64,000 bases of DNA from Pipra filicauda (GCF_003945595.2 NW_024104418.1:798193-862192), one strand, 5' to 3'; shown: positions 12,901-25,687, counted from the first letter of the stretch. The notes: generated by a model from the letters alone, not told the origin. Made by a program: numbers and translations.

Positions 12901-15900
12901 GTACATTTGTAATCAAGGTAAAATTTGACAATGTAGACTTAATGACCTTACTGAAGAGGAAATGATTATGAAGTGCACTGCTTCCAGCATGTATATGAAA
13001 TGCTGTCACATTAAAAAGTGATGGGAGAATAAACAAAATATTGATAAGATACTTTGAATTTACACAGCAAAAATGAACTACTTCTTTCTGAAAAAAATTT
13101 CTCCTTAGAAACTGAGCAAAAGAAGACATCAAAGCAAGGACAGAACCTGAATTTCATGTGGTTTTTCCCACATAGGTAGAGCAAAAAAAAAAAAAAACAA
13201 AACGAGAAAAAATTCAGAGAACATATGTATAACTATCCTGTTGATTGATGAAGTTAATAAAATTAAGTCCATTAAACTTATTGGTATACAATTCCTATCT
13301 GTGAAATTTGTGTCTGTCATCTGTATAATACATAACTTTTACAATCCTTTGTTGGATTTTTTCCGGTATGGAGAAAAAGATGTTAACAAACCTCACCAAC
13401 GAGTGAAAGAGAACACAGATCTATTCTGTATTGCCATCAGAAACCTGACTTTAGCATGCACAGGCATATAAAAGAGCTTGAATATAGCTAGACAAGTATG
13501 AACAAGCCACTTGCGAATGAGTCAAGAGAGTTCAGCTTGTATATGCTCAAACCTAAAGTTCAATCTCCTGAGAATTTATTACTATAGGAAGTTCTTGAGT
13601 AAAAGATAATATGGGTATGAATACTTGCAGTAGAAGCACCAGCTGTGTTATTGTATACTGGCAGTGATATAATCTTAGCAAATGTTCCTAATATTTACAC
13701 TGGGTTTACGCAGATACATGGTTAAGAATGAGACAAGGTGAGCTTATACTGGTAGTCAGACGACTATATAAGTACTTGTCAAGCTCAGTCTTAATGGTGC
13801 AACTCATGCTTCAACTGGTCTGCCCATTTTGGTTTGTGTCAACAGCTCACTATGAGAAAGGAGGGAAATTTAACCTCCTTTAGAAATTATTTTACAGAGG
13901 ACTTAACTCTGCATATACTCTCATACTCACTACTGAGAGTCTCCACACTATGACATTTCAGAGTCATTGAGATAGTAGTGACTATCTAACTCAGCTTAAG
14001 GACATGTAACTCAACTTAAAACCTTCTCCATACAAGACTGGAGTTGTCAGTGCTGGGATGAGACTGAATATACCATCTGTGTTTAAGTTATAGATTGGTT
14101 TAGGTTTGCTACAAGTAAATACAAGACCTTGGTCATGATGCTGCTAGAGATATAATCACAATAAAAAGAATCATCAAATAAAATCCTTGGTTTTGTCACT
14201 TAAATAAGTAGTTGTGACAGTACATACAAGAAAAAGATCAAATATGAAGTATTTTTGAAAAAAAAAACATGAATGCAAATAAAAATACCAAATTTAGGTT
14301 GTGAAAGCAGAAATTAGTCAGATTGGGGAGGTTAAAGTTGCAGTCTAAAATAAAACTTCTTGAAAAGTTAAGGAATGTTCTTATCTTAGGGCTTGATTTC
14401 ACATACACATACTCATCTCAAGAAAATATGTTTTAATGTTAACTAATTTTGTCTGACTGAAAGATTGTTCAGTCTGGCTTCTGTTAAATTTATGGATCAT
14501 TAGTCTCTTATCTTTTCATTATGGTCTCCTGAGATGAACCATCATAAAGTTAAATGAACACAGTAGGAAATTATTACAAACCTCCTTTCACCCTACCTCC
14601 CTCACTGAAGGAGACAGGGTATCAGTGCATTCATTCTATGCAACAAATGATAAATATCTTATTTGATTTAAAGTCTCTAAAGATCTGATTTATTTTGTCA
14701 TTTTATAAGTGCTGTGATTAATGAGAAAGATGTAATACACGAATTTTCCCCAATACCAAAAGTAGCAAGCCCACATTAAAGCTTGGTTGCCAATACTTAA
14801 ACGAAAGACAAAAAAACAAACAACAAAACAAACCCAGGCAAATGTTTTAAAGGAAACAAAGTTAATGATATTTTGTACTCTAATGAATGAAAGTTAACAC
14901 CCCTCTACCCCAATTTCACAGCTAAATCTAAAAATTTCTGTACTCAACCAAAATGTTTGTGCCTAGAAATATATGTTCTTTTCTTTAGCCCTAAGCTAAT
15001 TTTTGTGACTAACTGAAAGATCATTCACTAATTCAGAGAAGTGCACAAGTATACCAGTAATAAACTAATCACAAAATTCATTTCTTGTAAATCATACTAC
15101 CAGAAAATAAACTCTAAGAAACAGTGATTATTTATAGAGTAAAATATGCCCACAGCACTTCTTGTAAATGTTGCAATACACAGCTTGTATTCACTCTAGG
15201 AAAAGAAGTAGCTTTTTAAAATGCAGAGCTCAATTTTCTTTGCATTCACATTTTCACTTACCAGACTTTTCAGCTGTATTCATCAGAACTGTTTCAGGGT
15301 TTTGTTTGTTTGCTCCTTTTATTGCTTGTTTCCATTTTTGTTTGCATATCTTACCTGCTTTCAAATATATTAAAAACATTTAAAAATAGCACAGAAAAGT
15401 GTTTTGCACACAAGAAATTCAGTGGCCTGAATGTTTGTGCATCTGCACTTTATCTCCTGCAAACAGTTGCCTCCTTGACAAGAGGCATAATTCACTAAAA
15501 TAGAAGGACACAAAGTGCAACTGCCAGTAATATGGAGAAGAAAGCAATTAAGTGTTCACAAATGTAATTTGAAAGGTCCATGACACATAAAGGGGATTTA
15601 TAGTTAATACCAAACCAAACAGACACCCTTGACTGTTGGATAAAAGTAATGGTATTTTATAGTCATAATTTCCTTCTGTTTACCAGATGGGATGGGAGAA
15701 AATTCAATTTCACTCATTGTCACAGAGATTTTAACACTGAGATCAGCAAGACACACAGTACCTGATAAGCAGCCCAATCCTTTTCATGTTCGTTTGGTAC
15801 AACTTGTGGCAAGACACTGCAATCAGAAATCATTGCTAGAAAGAAAACTCAGCATTCATTGCAATCGGACATTGGCAAATTCAGCAGCATGTGCGCTAAA

Positions 15901-16260
15901 GAGATATATTGTTTTTCTAAATATGCCACTGGGATATTAGTAGTGTTCTTGAGGGGAAATGACATGATACTATGTACAATCAATGATGGTAGAATAAGTA
16001 CCTTTTTGGGTGGATGTTGCACTTGATTGTATAAAGAGACTGGTCATTGCTTATTCAACTGTAGCTCTGGTTAATGACTCATATGATGTGCAGACGAAGT
16101 AAGTACCTGCTGACCTTAAGCTATAAAGAGAATGCAGGGTTTAAAAAACAGAATATGATTCTGAGCTCTTCTTGTTTTCACGCCTAAGGAACCTTACCAA
16201 TGTGATGTATTTCAGATTTCCTCTATACAACTGAAGACAGAAAGGTAACATGGCACATGT
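9991..16260. other. Intergenic DNA, no gene recognised
   Basis: No exon, RNA gene or clear transposon is recognised. The longest open frame, 133 codons at 10891-11292 on the plus strand, has no recognisable domain and an amino-acid make-up expected of chance translation. An A15 tract lies at 13183-13197. The rest is ordinary AT-rich sequence. Confidence 0.55.
13183..13197. repeat. A15 homopolymer tract
   Basis: A run of 15 A, followed after one C by further A-rich sequence. No retroposed gene or SINE body is recognisable next to it. Confidence 0.88.
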
Positions 16261-16266
16261 AAATTT

Positions 16267-16530
16267 TCAGAGAAACTGAACCTTTTCAGAGTTATCAGGG
16301 TTGTGCTGTGAGGTGTCGGATGTGCCAATGGCTAATAGCCATTCTGGGCTCCAGAGGTTGTCATGTGGAGCAGTGCTCCCATGGTGCCAGTGGCTGACAG
16401 CTGCACTAGAGGGTCTAAAGGAGGTAGGATATTGGGTTGGCAGAGCACTATTCCACCTTGGAAGAACCTGATCTGCCTCCTTCCCCCCCCCCCCCAGAGT
16501 TGTTTTGAGCCAGTAATAACTTTTTAACAA
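16267..16530. other. GC-richer block with C13 tract, possible unclassified repeat
   Basis: This block of about 260 bases is visibly richer in G and C than its surroundings and ends in a run of 13 C at 16483-16495. It stays open for 87 codons on the minus strand, but the translation has no recognisable domain. The abrupt change of composition suggests an inserted repeat, possibly an LTR fragment, which I cannot assign. No target-site duplication or terminal motif was found. Confidence 0.35.
16483..16495. repeat. C13 homopolymer tract
   Basis: Thirteen consecutive C on the plus strand, equal to G13 on the minus strand. Such tracts are rare in AT-rich bird intergenic DNA and prone to sequencing or assembly length errors. 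Confidence 0.9.
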
Positions 16531-16795
16531 CTTTTTTCAGTCCTTCACAGAAGCTTGATGTAAATAACATAAACATGTCTTAAACCTAAAGGTGTGAAGT
16601 ATGTTTATTGGCTCATAGGCAAATCAAATCCTCGCTGCCCCACTCACCTTACGTTTCCTCATTGATCATCAGATTACTGCTTAGTCTAAAATATGCTAAG
16701 ATGATGTGACCTACCTATAAGACCTATTGATGTATACTAAACTATTGCTCTGTTTCTATCCTATCCCAGCTGTATCATGTTCTCTATTAAAAATT

Positions 16796-17505
16796 TAGAA
16801 TCACAGAATCAGAAGTTTTTAGGTTGGTCATCAAGTCCAATTGTTAATTCTGCACTGCAAAGTCCGCCACTAAACCGTGTTACCAAGTGTCCCTTCTACA
16901 TATCATTTAAATACTTCCAGGGCTGGTGACTCCACCACCTCTGTGGACATCCTGTTCCAATATTTGATAACCTGTTTGAGGAAGAAATTTTTCCTAATAT
17001 CCAATCTAAGCCACCCCTGACACAAGCTGAGGCCATTTCATCTTGTCCTATCACTTGTTACTTGGCAGAAGAGACCAACCCCCAACTGGCTACTTCTAGA
17101 GAGTGGTAAGGTCCCCTCTAAGCCCACTTTTCTCCAGCTCCCTCAGCTACTCCTCGTACGCTTTGTGCTCCAGACCCTTCACCAGCTTTGTTGCCCTTCT
17201 TTGGACACATTCCAGCACCTCAATGTCTTTTTTGGAGTGAGGGGACCAAAACTGAGCACAGGATTTGAGGTGCAACCTCACCAGTGCCAAATACAGGGGG
17301 ACAATCACTGCCCTAGTCTTGCTGGCCACACTATTCTTGATACAGGTTGGCTGACACTGGCCTTCTTGGCCACCTGGGCACACACTGGCTCATGTTCAGT
17401 CAGCTGTCAACCAGCATCCCCAGGTCCTTTTCAGTTGGACTGACTACAGGCACACTATAGGCTTGGACAAGCAGGATGTCTGGTTCAATGTGGGAGAAGC
17501 ATATT
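16796..17505 (-). mobile_element. CR1 LINE fragment keeping part of ORF2
   Basis: A reverse-oriented CR1 copy of about 700 bases. The left end has the AGAATCACAGAATCAGAA terminal motif. The 3' UTR region follows, with 'cttccagggctggtgactccaccacc' and 'ttcctaatatccaatctaa', and then the end of the reverse-transcriptase ORF. The element is 5'-truncated, as is usual for CR1. Divergence from the remembered consensus looks moderate, making it younger than the relics at 9.6 and 30.3 kb. The right border lies somewhere between 17,440 and 17,510. Confidence 0.93.
17147..17383 (-). pseudogene. CR1 ORF2 C-terminal remnant (reverse transcriptase tail)
   Basis: This segment inside the CR1 copy stays open for 78 codons on the minus strand. 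Its translation carries the C-terminal CR1 ORF2 signature: [12 protein letters not shown], then [32 protein letters not shown] and KAYEE at the end. In intact CR1 this region follows the reverse-transcriptase core and helps target-primed reverse transcription. The polymerase and endonuclease domains are absent and the frame has no start of its own, so this is a dead fragment of a longer ORF. Confidence 0.9.
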
Positions 17506-18139
17506 GCCTCCCAGGGGGGGCCAGATTTCCCTAGCTGTTCCTGTGGAGTAGTACCATACCCCTCCAGCATTTGACTGAAACATCATGTGCAGGCTTAGTC
17601 ACACATGGAAGATGATTTAGCAATGTTTAAAAAATCACTATGCTCTGTGTAAGCTACTTGGCCACTCCAGCATTGACAGTACTTTTATGTCATACATTTT
17701 TTTAACAGCTCCCTCAGGCTTAGCAATGCCCAGTGGCTCTACATCCAATCTTCTACGAAGAAAAATATTTACTCAACATACTGTTACATAAAGATGCAAA
17801 TGCTTCAGAAATCTCCTGATATTTCCCAAGCTATTTATCACAGAACTGCAATCCTCTTTTCCCTTTGAATGCATATAAGTACATTCAGATAGGTAATATA
17901 AATTGCAAAATGTACACCTGACCATTCAACCATACTGCTTCAGACCCAACATCTTGTCTCCAAAGCCACTCAATAACAACTGCTTACAGAAAGACACGGG
18001 AACATGGCAATAAAGGGAAACATCCTAATCAGATCCTCTTTCTAGAAACCTTAGATGGTTACAAAACTTTACCAACAAAGCAGATGACCCAGCAGTTTGC
18101 CAAAATAGCACATGAATTTTGTTCAGCTAGTGCAGAAGC
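17506..18139. other. Intergenic DNA between CR1 and LTR
   Basis: About 630 bases with no gene, RNA or recognisable repeat. A G7 run at about 17514-17520 lies just outside the CR1 copy. Confidence 0.5.
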
Positions 18140-18958
18140 TGCTATTATTTGGAACCAATGGGGCACAAGGGCCTGACTGTGAGGGTTTCTTGATGTAGGA
18201 AATAGACCATGAGAGCAGGGAAAGCCAGACAACCTGTTCTGACAAGCAACAAAAAGTGGGAGTTATTCTTACATTGGATTAATAGGACAGCACTGACCAA
18301 GCTTAGTCAGTAATTGTTATACATCCCACGTGTTGCTAATCCTTTTACAGTCAAACCCTTATAAAACTGTTATGATCATTGCTATTTATCAATGACAGAT
18401 GTATTTGGTGCAGGTGCCTGGTCACTGGCAGTGGGGGCTGCAGGGCAGCCTCTGTGAGGAGAGGCCGAGGCTGCCCCATTCTCAACATGGCCCATTCCAG
18501 CCAGCACCACATGGAACAGCTGAGCTCTGCAGACAATGTGGTGGTACCTCTGGGAAAGCATATCTAAGAAAAGGCAACAAAACCTCTCTTAGAGAGATGA
18601 AAAGGGAACCAAAACAGTGAGAAATAATTGCAAGGTCAAAGGAGGAGGAGGAGGAAGCACAGCAGAAGCCGGAGCAGGTATTCACACTGCAGCCCACTGC
18701 GAGTCTGCAGGTGAGCAGAGTAACTGTGAGAAGGAAGCAGCAGCAGCAAGAACCTGCTGTGGATTAATTCCCTTCCTATTTTCCCTGTGCCACTTGAACT
18801 GGGAGTGGAGAAGTCTGAGTTCAGTGGGACAGAGTTAGGAAAGCCCAGGAGATTTTTTTATCTTGTTTCCTTCCCATGTCCGACAGAGGAGATAGAATGA
18901 GTGAGTGAGCAGCTGGGTGGGTGTTTGGCTGATAGTCAGGGAATATCCTGTCACAACA
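18140..18958 (+). mobile_element. Solo LTR of an avian endogenous retrovirus (ERVL-like?)
   Basis: A forward LTR. The 3' part is characteristic of LTRs in bird genomes: a GGA-rich patch at 18637-18653, 'cgacagaggag..agaatgagtgagtgagcagctgggtgggtgtttggctgatagtcaggg' near 18881-18940, and the terminal 'tcacaaca' ending at 18958. A TATAAAA box lies at 18360-18366. The left border is proposed at 18140, where TGCTATT begins: the five bases before it (GAAGC) match the five after the right end (GAAGA) at four positions, as an aged 5-bp target duplication would. A later start at 18178 (TGTGAGGG) is also possible. No gag, pol or env region follows, so it looks solitary. The family name is uncertain. 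Confidence 0.68.
18360..18366 (+). promoter_or_regulatory. TATA box of the LTR
   Basis: An exact TATAAAA about 220 bases into the LTR, followed by GC-richer sequence. This fits the U3/R layout of a retroviral promoter. Present-day activity is unknown. Confidence 0.5.
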
Positions 18959-20570
18959 GAAGAGGTGGGAATTGGCAAAGAATACAAAACACCCGTCTGA
19001 TAGTCAGAAATATCTCACTGCATGCCTCAGGACACATCTTAGCTGCACTTCCTGAGAGATAAAAAACATTTACATCAGGTTTGTACACTTGGAAAAGCAT
19101 GACAATTGGTATACACTCATCTTTCTCTTATTTTTGGTAGCATAAGATCAGAAAACAGGGTAAGAAAACCTACTGAAAATAATAAATTCTTTGAAAATTT
19201 AACTCTGAAATGAGCAGCAACACCCTACATGCAAGTCAACAGCTACAAACAAGCACTGAAATATAATGTTTGGAACCTGAAGCAACTCCTTGCACACACT
19301 GGAGGGTAAATGAACAGGGACATATACATCTATTGTTAGAGTGATAAATGCTATGAGTGTACAAAGCAGAAGGTATTAAATTTCCTTGGAGAACAGAGCA
19401 AAGCTTTAGACTAGGGTTGTCAAATTATGATTACGTATAAATTATAGTGGCAGCAAGGAAAGGACTAAGTCTGCTGAGCTGAGATTAACAACAAAAAATT
19501 CCTATTAAAGTGTGCATATGATGAGGATTAATGACTGCATAAGTCTTCCAAAGTTTCTAAGATATTCCCTACAAATAGCTAGATGATTTTCAGGGATAGG
19601 TTCAGAGAGACTATAAGTCTAGGATCAATATAATTCACACCACTTACGATTGCCTAACATTGGTTAGCCACATTTATACTGAAAAGGAAACTTTCATTTG
19701 AGTCTCTGTGGACAAAAACCTATGTTATCAATCAAGTCTAAAGTAACATTAATAGACACAAGGTGTTGCAGCTATACAGCTATGATTTTCTTAGCATACT
19801 GTTCATTCCAGTGATACTAAGTATTGGTTTAATAAAAAAAAAAATCAAAACCGTGTAAACCAATGCCTAACTCATGAAAACACTGATGTGTGGGATTTTA
19901 AACCATAGCACATTCAAAATAAATATTTCTAATTGTACTTTTATATGAAAAGCTCTGGCTGCATTTCTTTTAAAAGGTGACTTCCCACATTACAAGTATC
20001 ATATATCACCACACTATTAACAATGCAATGGGCACTTTCAACTGACTGACAGGTTGTTCTAGCCAGGGACAATGATGAAGAGCCATAGAACAGTATTAGG
20101 CAGCAGGCAAAAATGGAACTTGATCTAAGGAGTCGAGACACATGAACATTTGCTGTGCAGTAAGACTGCATCATACTTGAAGAAAGCTTTTGAGCCTAAC
20201 TTCTGTTCCTGGCAATTTTTATCATTAAAAAGAGAAAAACACTGGTGCCAGGAAACATAAGCAGGAATCCTGGAAACAGAGCCGCTCACCTCACTGAAAT
20301 CAGTGGGGGAACCACACTTTTAACTATTTAGCTGATTTGATTTTTACATACTCATTTGCTTGCAAATTATTGACTTGGAAAAGGGACCATGGAGCAACAA
20401 GGTCTGGAATAACAACACAAGATTCATCAGAAATACAAATCTCTATGACTTGGTAGATGTTTGTATCTACATTAAATTTATTTAAAACCATATCTTTCTA
20501 ATAAGAAAATTACTGACTAATATAAAACACATCTGACCATCTTTCAACACACGCGTACTACCTACGTGTC
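18959..20570. other. Intergenic DNA between two LTRs
   Basis: About 1.6 kb with no gene and no recognisable retroviral coding sequence. The LTRs on either side belong to different families, so this is ordinary flanking DNA and not the interior of a provirus. Confidence 0.55.
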
Positions 20571-21046
20571 TGTAGAATAAAAAAAGAGGTATATAGCCTT
20601 GTTTTAACATTTTTAACAAGACTTTTCTTGACAAATATTAAGGGTTAATTTTTGCAGTAGCCAAGAGGGGGCATGGCTAGGACCTGGAGGTGATTCTATA
20701 CCACCTGAGATCATTGCAGGCGGCAGGGGGAAGGAATCCCTTCTGACCATGTAGAGGGAAGCAGGCATTGTCGGTGTCTGTCTGGAGAGCATTCGCATGT
20801 GAATCGTTTGCCTCTCTTGTACACTTTGCTAAAAATATCATTGCTCTTACTGTTCATTTTCTTATTTCATTGATGTTTCCAGTAAATTGTTCTTATCTCA
20901 ACCCGTAATCTTTACCTTTTGTGCCTCCAATTCTCCTCTCCAGCCCACCACAGAGGGGGAGGAGGGGGGAGTGAAAGAGCAGAGCATGGTTTGGAGAGTT
21001 TCAATGGGAACACTAAATTGGGGAATACCATTCCTAAGCCATGACA
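20571..21046 (+). mobile_element. Solo LTR of an avian endogenous retrovirus (ERVK-like?)
   Basis: A forward LTR. The segment 20652-21046 matches what I remember of a common passerine LTR: 'tgcagtagccaagagggggcatggctagg', 'ccatgtagagggaagcaggcattgtcggtgtctgtctggagagcattcgcatgtgaatcgtttgcct', 'gtttccagtaaattgttcttatctcaaccc', a G-rich patch near 20953-20970, and the terminal 'ggggaataccattcctaagccatgaca' ending at 21046. The right end is firm. The left end is less certain: a TGT start at 20571 is proposed because CGTGT precedes it by one base and also follows the right end by one base, a hint of an eroded target duplication. No internal viral genes are adjacent. Confidence 0.7.
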
Positions 21047-21160
21047 TCGTGTTAGAAACTCTTGATAAGACCATTCACTGTTATAAAACAGTAAAGCTTA
21101 TTTTTCTTTTTCGTTTTTAAATTAAAATTTTCTGTAATCCTAGAAAAAATAATTACTAAT

Positions 21161-21293
21161 CACATAGAATCACAGAATATTCTGAGTTGGAAGGGACCCA
21201 CAAGGATCATTGAGTTCAAGTCTTAAGTGAATGGCCTGTACGGACATCAAACTCGTTATCTTGGTGTTAGCACCATGTTCTAAACAACTGAGA
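21161..21293 (-). mobile_element. CR1 LINE 3'-end stub
   Basis: A short reverse-oriented CR1 end. It starts with CATAGAATCACAGAATATTCTGAGTTGGAAGGGACCCACAAGGATCATTGAGTTCAA, close to the bird CR1 3' terminus. It ends with a block resembling a CR1 3' UTR variant, 'ttggtgttagcaccatgttctaaacaactgag'. At about 130 bases it is a strongly 5'-truncated insertion. It lies 115 bases after the LTR and is a separate event. Confidence 0.9.
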
Positions 21294-21567
21294 TAATTAT
21301 GCGGTTTTTTCACCTTGACAAATACATTATTGTTTTTCATCTCATTTAACTCTCTTCTTGCTATTCCACCAATCAAAAAGACCAACATTACTGAAGTTAT
21401 ATCCTGTCTTCCAGAAGTCATTAAAAACAGAACATCAGACTTCCTGTCATATTTTCTGTTTAAAGTGAAAAAAACATTGAATAAAAGGAGAAACTTCTTA
21501 CAGAACAAAAGTCAACAAATTTTAAATTTTTCAAGCCCTGCAAGATCTAGCAAATTATGAAGCACAA

Positions 21568-21617
21568 AACATTAGTATTATAAGTACATTTTTACAAGAC
21601 ATTAATATTATAAGTAG
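21568..21617. repeat. Local 31-base duplication
   Basis: The segment ACATTAGTATTATAAGTA recurs about 31 bases later as ACATTAATATTATAAGTA with one change. This is a two-copy tandem duplication of a small AT-rich unit. Confidence 0.7.
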
Positions 21618-24600
21618 GGTTAGCATACCAATGCTCTAAGACAGTATCCCATCATATATTAACAAACATGGTATAAATACTTTTATAATAACAATAGAAA
21701 AGTTTTTCATCTAAGAAGAGTTGATGACTGGATAAAATTCTAGTTCTAGTATTAAAAAAACTCAATTATTACAGTTCATTCTGTAGGATTTTTTTTTTCA
21801 TTTTCTGGTTTTGTATTTTCTAGAGACTATGTATCCTTCAGCTCATGATATCCTTTAAAATAGATGTCAAGGTGGATCTTTTTACCATTCTTTTCTCTCT
21901 CACAAACATCATTATTTCCAGCATTCACTTAAATGACATCTTTTATAAATTCTGCCTAGTTATATACATGACTCCAAGTTTGGCCTGGTGCTTTTGCCAA
22001 CTGAAAATCCTCAATAGGCAAAGTATTTTGAATCACTGTAAAGGTGGTCTGTCATTTGTGCTCTGAAAACCTCTTATCTCTCCTTTTTCCTACAGATTAT
22101 TGAAAGACAATCTTTTTTCATCATCTCTGGCTGGAATGAAAATGCAGAGGTTTAAATTTCAAAGGTCTCCTATTGTAGACTTTTTGAGATTCAACCATTA
22201 GTATTTTCCTGTTATTCAGTGTAAAACAGTGGTAGTCACTAAATGGTTCTTTTATACTGTGATTTAAGAGGAAGATTTCAAAAAAGAAAATAGAGAATAA
22301 TGTAAGGATACACAAGGATATATGCAGCCTTAACATGAAGGAAAGAAACACCAAAAAAAAAAATAGAATTCTGGATAAACAGAAGTGACAAACTCAGATA
22401 TGTTTTTTTATTCTTGAAGCTAAATGTGACACAGAGCAACCAAAGTTTAATAAAATTTCCATGACTGTGCTGATTAGACTACAGCAATTTTTATTCACAC
22501 TTCAGGCAGTGCCCATTCTCATCTCTTTTTGCAAATTTTGAATATATAATTTATATTTTGAAAATGTGATTTCATATTGCAATGGCAATTTTTTTGTTGT
22601 TGTTTTTCTGGTGCACAACAATAATCTCTTCTAAGTCTGAAAGATGAGACAAAATAACAATTAAGACCCGTAGGACCAATCTTCTATGACACAAAACACA
22701 AAGCTGAGCTCCACATGTAAAACAGTGAGATTCACACATACAAACCTGTATTTCCGAATTATTAGACTATTACTCCAGTGAAAATCACACAAGATTTAGC
22801 TATATAAGTCAAATAGAGCAATATTCCTACAGGAAAGTGATCCTGCCGTTACCACATATGGTTTGGTCCCATTGAATCTCCATATAGCCTGTTTCCTTCA
22901 CAATATCTAACACTTTCCACCCAACCCAGCCTGCCTTACTCCACTCTACAGTTGCACAATATCAATGGTATTTGTTTCAGTCTCTGGTGGCATTTATTCT
23001 GTATTCAACACACTTCTTTCTATACATTAGGTGGAACCAGTGTGCAAGGATCCAAGTCAATGAGAAAACACCACAGCAATGGTAGAACGAGCACTAATTT
23101 GATGTTTAGCTTGCTTTCTGCTTTCAAAAGGAACATTTTCTATGATTTCCTATCAATTTTTCCCAGCTTCAACCACCCAGAAGAGAGAAATAAATCTGCC
23201 AGATGAAGTCTAATGGTTCCTTTATTTTGAGACAGTGTCAGAGGTGTGAGGGCTCTGTGAAGCCCTTTTACCTCATTCATGTAGGAGAGTACCTCATATG
23301 CAGCAGCTTTGCTGTGGGATCAGAAAAAAGGCCGTGGGCACTTGACAAATGAAATTATGTAGATTCACTGCCCCACATATATATCTGTAAAAATTTTCTC
23401 CACACAGAAAGGTAGTTTGTTTTTTCACATAACTGATTCACAATATCAGGTTTTGGGCTAAAGATTATTCTTATGTACCCTGAAAAGGTAGTTATTTCAA
23501 GCTTGCCATGTATTTAACTGTATTTAAATTGTACAGTTGAAACAGAAGCTACCAAAAGACACTTAAAAATTGGTTATAAACCAAATATACAACAAAAGAA
23601 ATTAGCAACTTAAGTGAAAGAAGGGGCAAGTTGAATTGATTTCAGGGATGTTTAAGATTATAACTTTAATTATTTTTAGACCATTACAAGGTAATTATTA
23701 TTGTTTCGGTTTGCATTTAATTGACAGCCATGAGAAAGACTCAGCACATACCAACTTAGTTTGTAATTGAATTTTTGTTTTAAATGAAATCCACTTGAAA
23801 CATGAGAGATTTGGACAAATCTCTTCTCACCAATAATGTAAATAGAAGTTTATCCAGTAAAAAATGCTAATTTCAAACACAAAGTATCACATATGGCAAA
23901 ATTAAAACCTTCATAATGAAAAACATTTATCCACAGTGGCTGTTTGCTTCGGAGAGAACTAGCTTTTCAATTTAACTTTCTAAAACAGAATTTGTGTTGT
24001 GTAATATGTTTCATATATTTTTTCCAGCTTGTGAGACCAGAAAAGGATACAGACACTCATTATTCCTTAAGCAATTTATGATTAATAATACCTGTATCAT
24101 AATGCAGATCCACAGAGCTGTTAAAAAAAGTGGGCATCTACAAAGGAAAAAAAGTACCGGAAGAATACTTCAGACCAGGCAGGTATGGATTTTTGCACTA
24201 GAGGTCTTAATAAAAGTAAAGAAAATTTTCCGTCATATTTTTAATTCCCTAGAAAGTTGCTAAATGGTAAAAGATAGTCCCCTACATAAGATATTTTCCT
24301 GACCTTTCTCTTTTCATCTCTGAGCATTGGAACTTGTAGTTAAAACAAAAAGGCAGACAAGGATAAAAAAATGAAAAGATGGAAATGTACGTACAGATAA
24401 CACTCTGCAAATGAGAATATTAAGGAATAAACTTTCACTGTTCCCCCAGAAACACTGTTACTTTGATGTCAGAGCACCTGCTGTGATGGAGGCCTTCTTT
24501 GAAATGCTTAAGGTGGTGTGGTTTTATACAGCTTTGTAACAAGATCTTCTTGCAAAATCAGAGACCTTGGAAGCTGATGTTAGAGGTAATTCAATAGGTG

Positions 24601-25628
24601 ACCAGCTAGATTGTGCTTCCAGGCACTTTTACTGAAAAGAAACCAGCCATAGCAGACAAAAGGGCCAAACTGCTTCTTTTGGAATCAATATCAGCTTTCA
24701 CTGGCCTCTGGTTCCGGAAGGCAAAACTGACTTTCTCTGCATTGTTCAGTGAAGGAAAAGTTATTCTGGATGTCAGTACTGACTACCGTAGCTAATAATA
24801 GGTGTTAGGCTGTTTTCTTTAACAGCTGAACTCATTATTTTTTCAATTAGTCACTAGGCTATGCTCTAGCAAAAAAGACTTGGTGAACTTTCTTCAAAGT
24901 TAAGCAGAGTGCATGGTTTGTTGTGCATTTCATAAGAGTAGTCAAGTGTTTAAAAGTAAGCATGGCCTTTGTTGAACCAGGGCCATCCGTAAGGCTGAGT
25001 AACTATGTGCAAAAAGAAACCTTTTTTCAGGACCATTCGTTAAAACCCCACTGACTAAAATATATTCATTGATAAAGATGAAGAAAAAAAATCTTGTGGT
25101 ATAGCATAACACAAAAGAAAGGTACCTCCAAATAATACTTTAAGAAGTTTAATCTTGGATGCAAGGTCATCATAGTTACCTGCAACTAGTATCCAAGGGT
25201 TTTCTAATTGAAAATAGTAAATTATAAATGTGCTATTAGATTATTTATATTATAATGCCTCTTATTTGCAGAAGTCAAATACTTTCACTCCATTATTTAA
25301 TTTTACAGTAAAGCAAGGAATAAGGCTGGCATTTATGAGTGTGATTGATATTTGATGAATATGTAAGGTAAATGTATGAGGTAATTAGATTTTGCTTAGC
25401 ACAAACCTGAATTGACATGCATAATTTAAAGGGAATATTCCCTAGAAAGAATGTTTTCATTTTCTGAATATTCTCTTTTCCAGTGGCTATATGACATCAA
25501 TAAAATGCGTTATTATTAATTATCGTAATATCTAAATTTCTTAATTATCTTTTAACAACATACTATAATACTTTGCTGCTATACATACTTTTCATTTTCT
25601 TACAAACTGCTTTTGTACCTTATCTGGC

Positions 25629-25687
25629 ATTATCTTTTATAATCTTAATATAATGAATGCATCTTTTATCATCTTAATAATAATGAC
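25629..25687. repeat. Imperfect tandem duplication, unit about 30 bases
   Basis: Two adjacent copies of an AT-rich unit, each starting ATCTTTTAT and containing ATCTTAATA followed by TAATGA, with small indels between them. Confidence 0.6.

Noticed and set aside
13183..13197. Poly(A) tail of a processed pseudogene
   Set aside because: No coding or SINE-like body is recognisable next to the A15 run, and no flanking duplication was seen.
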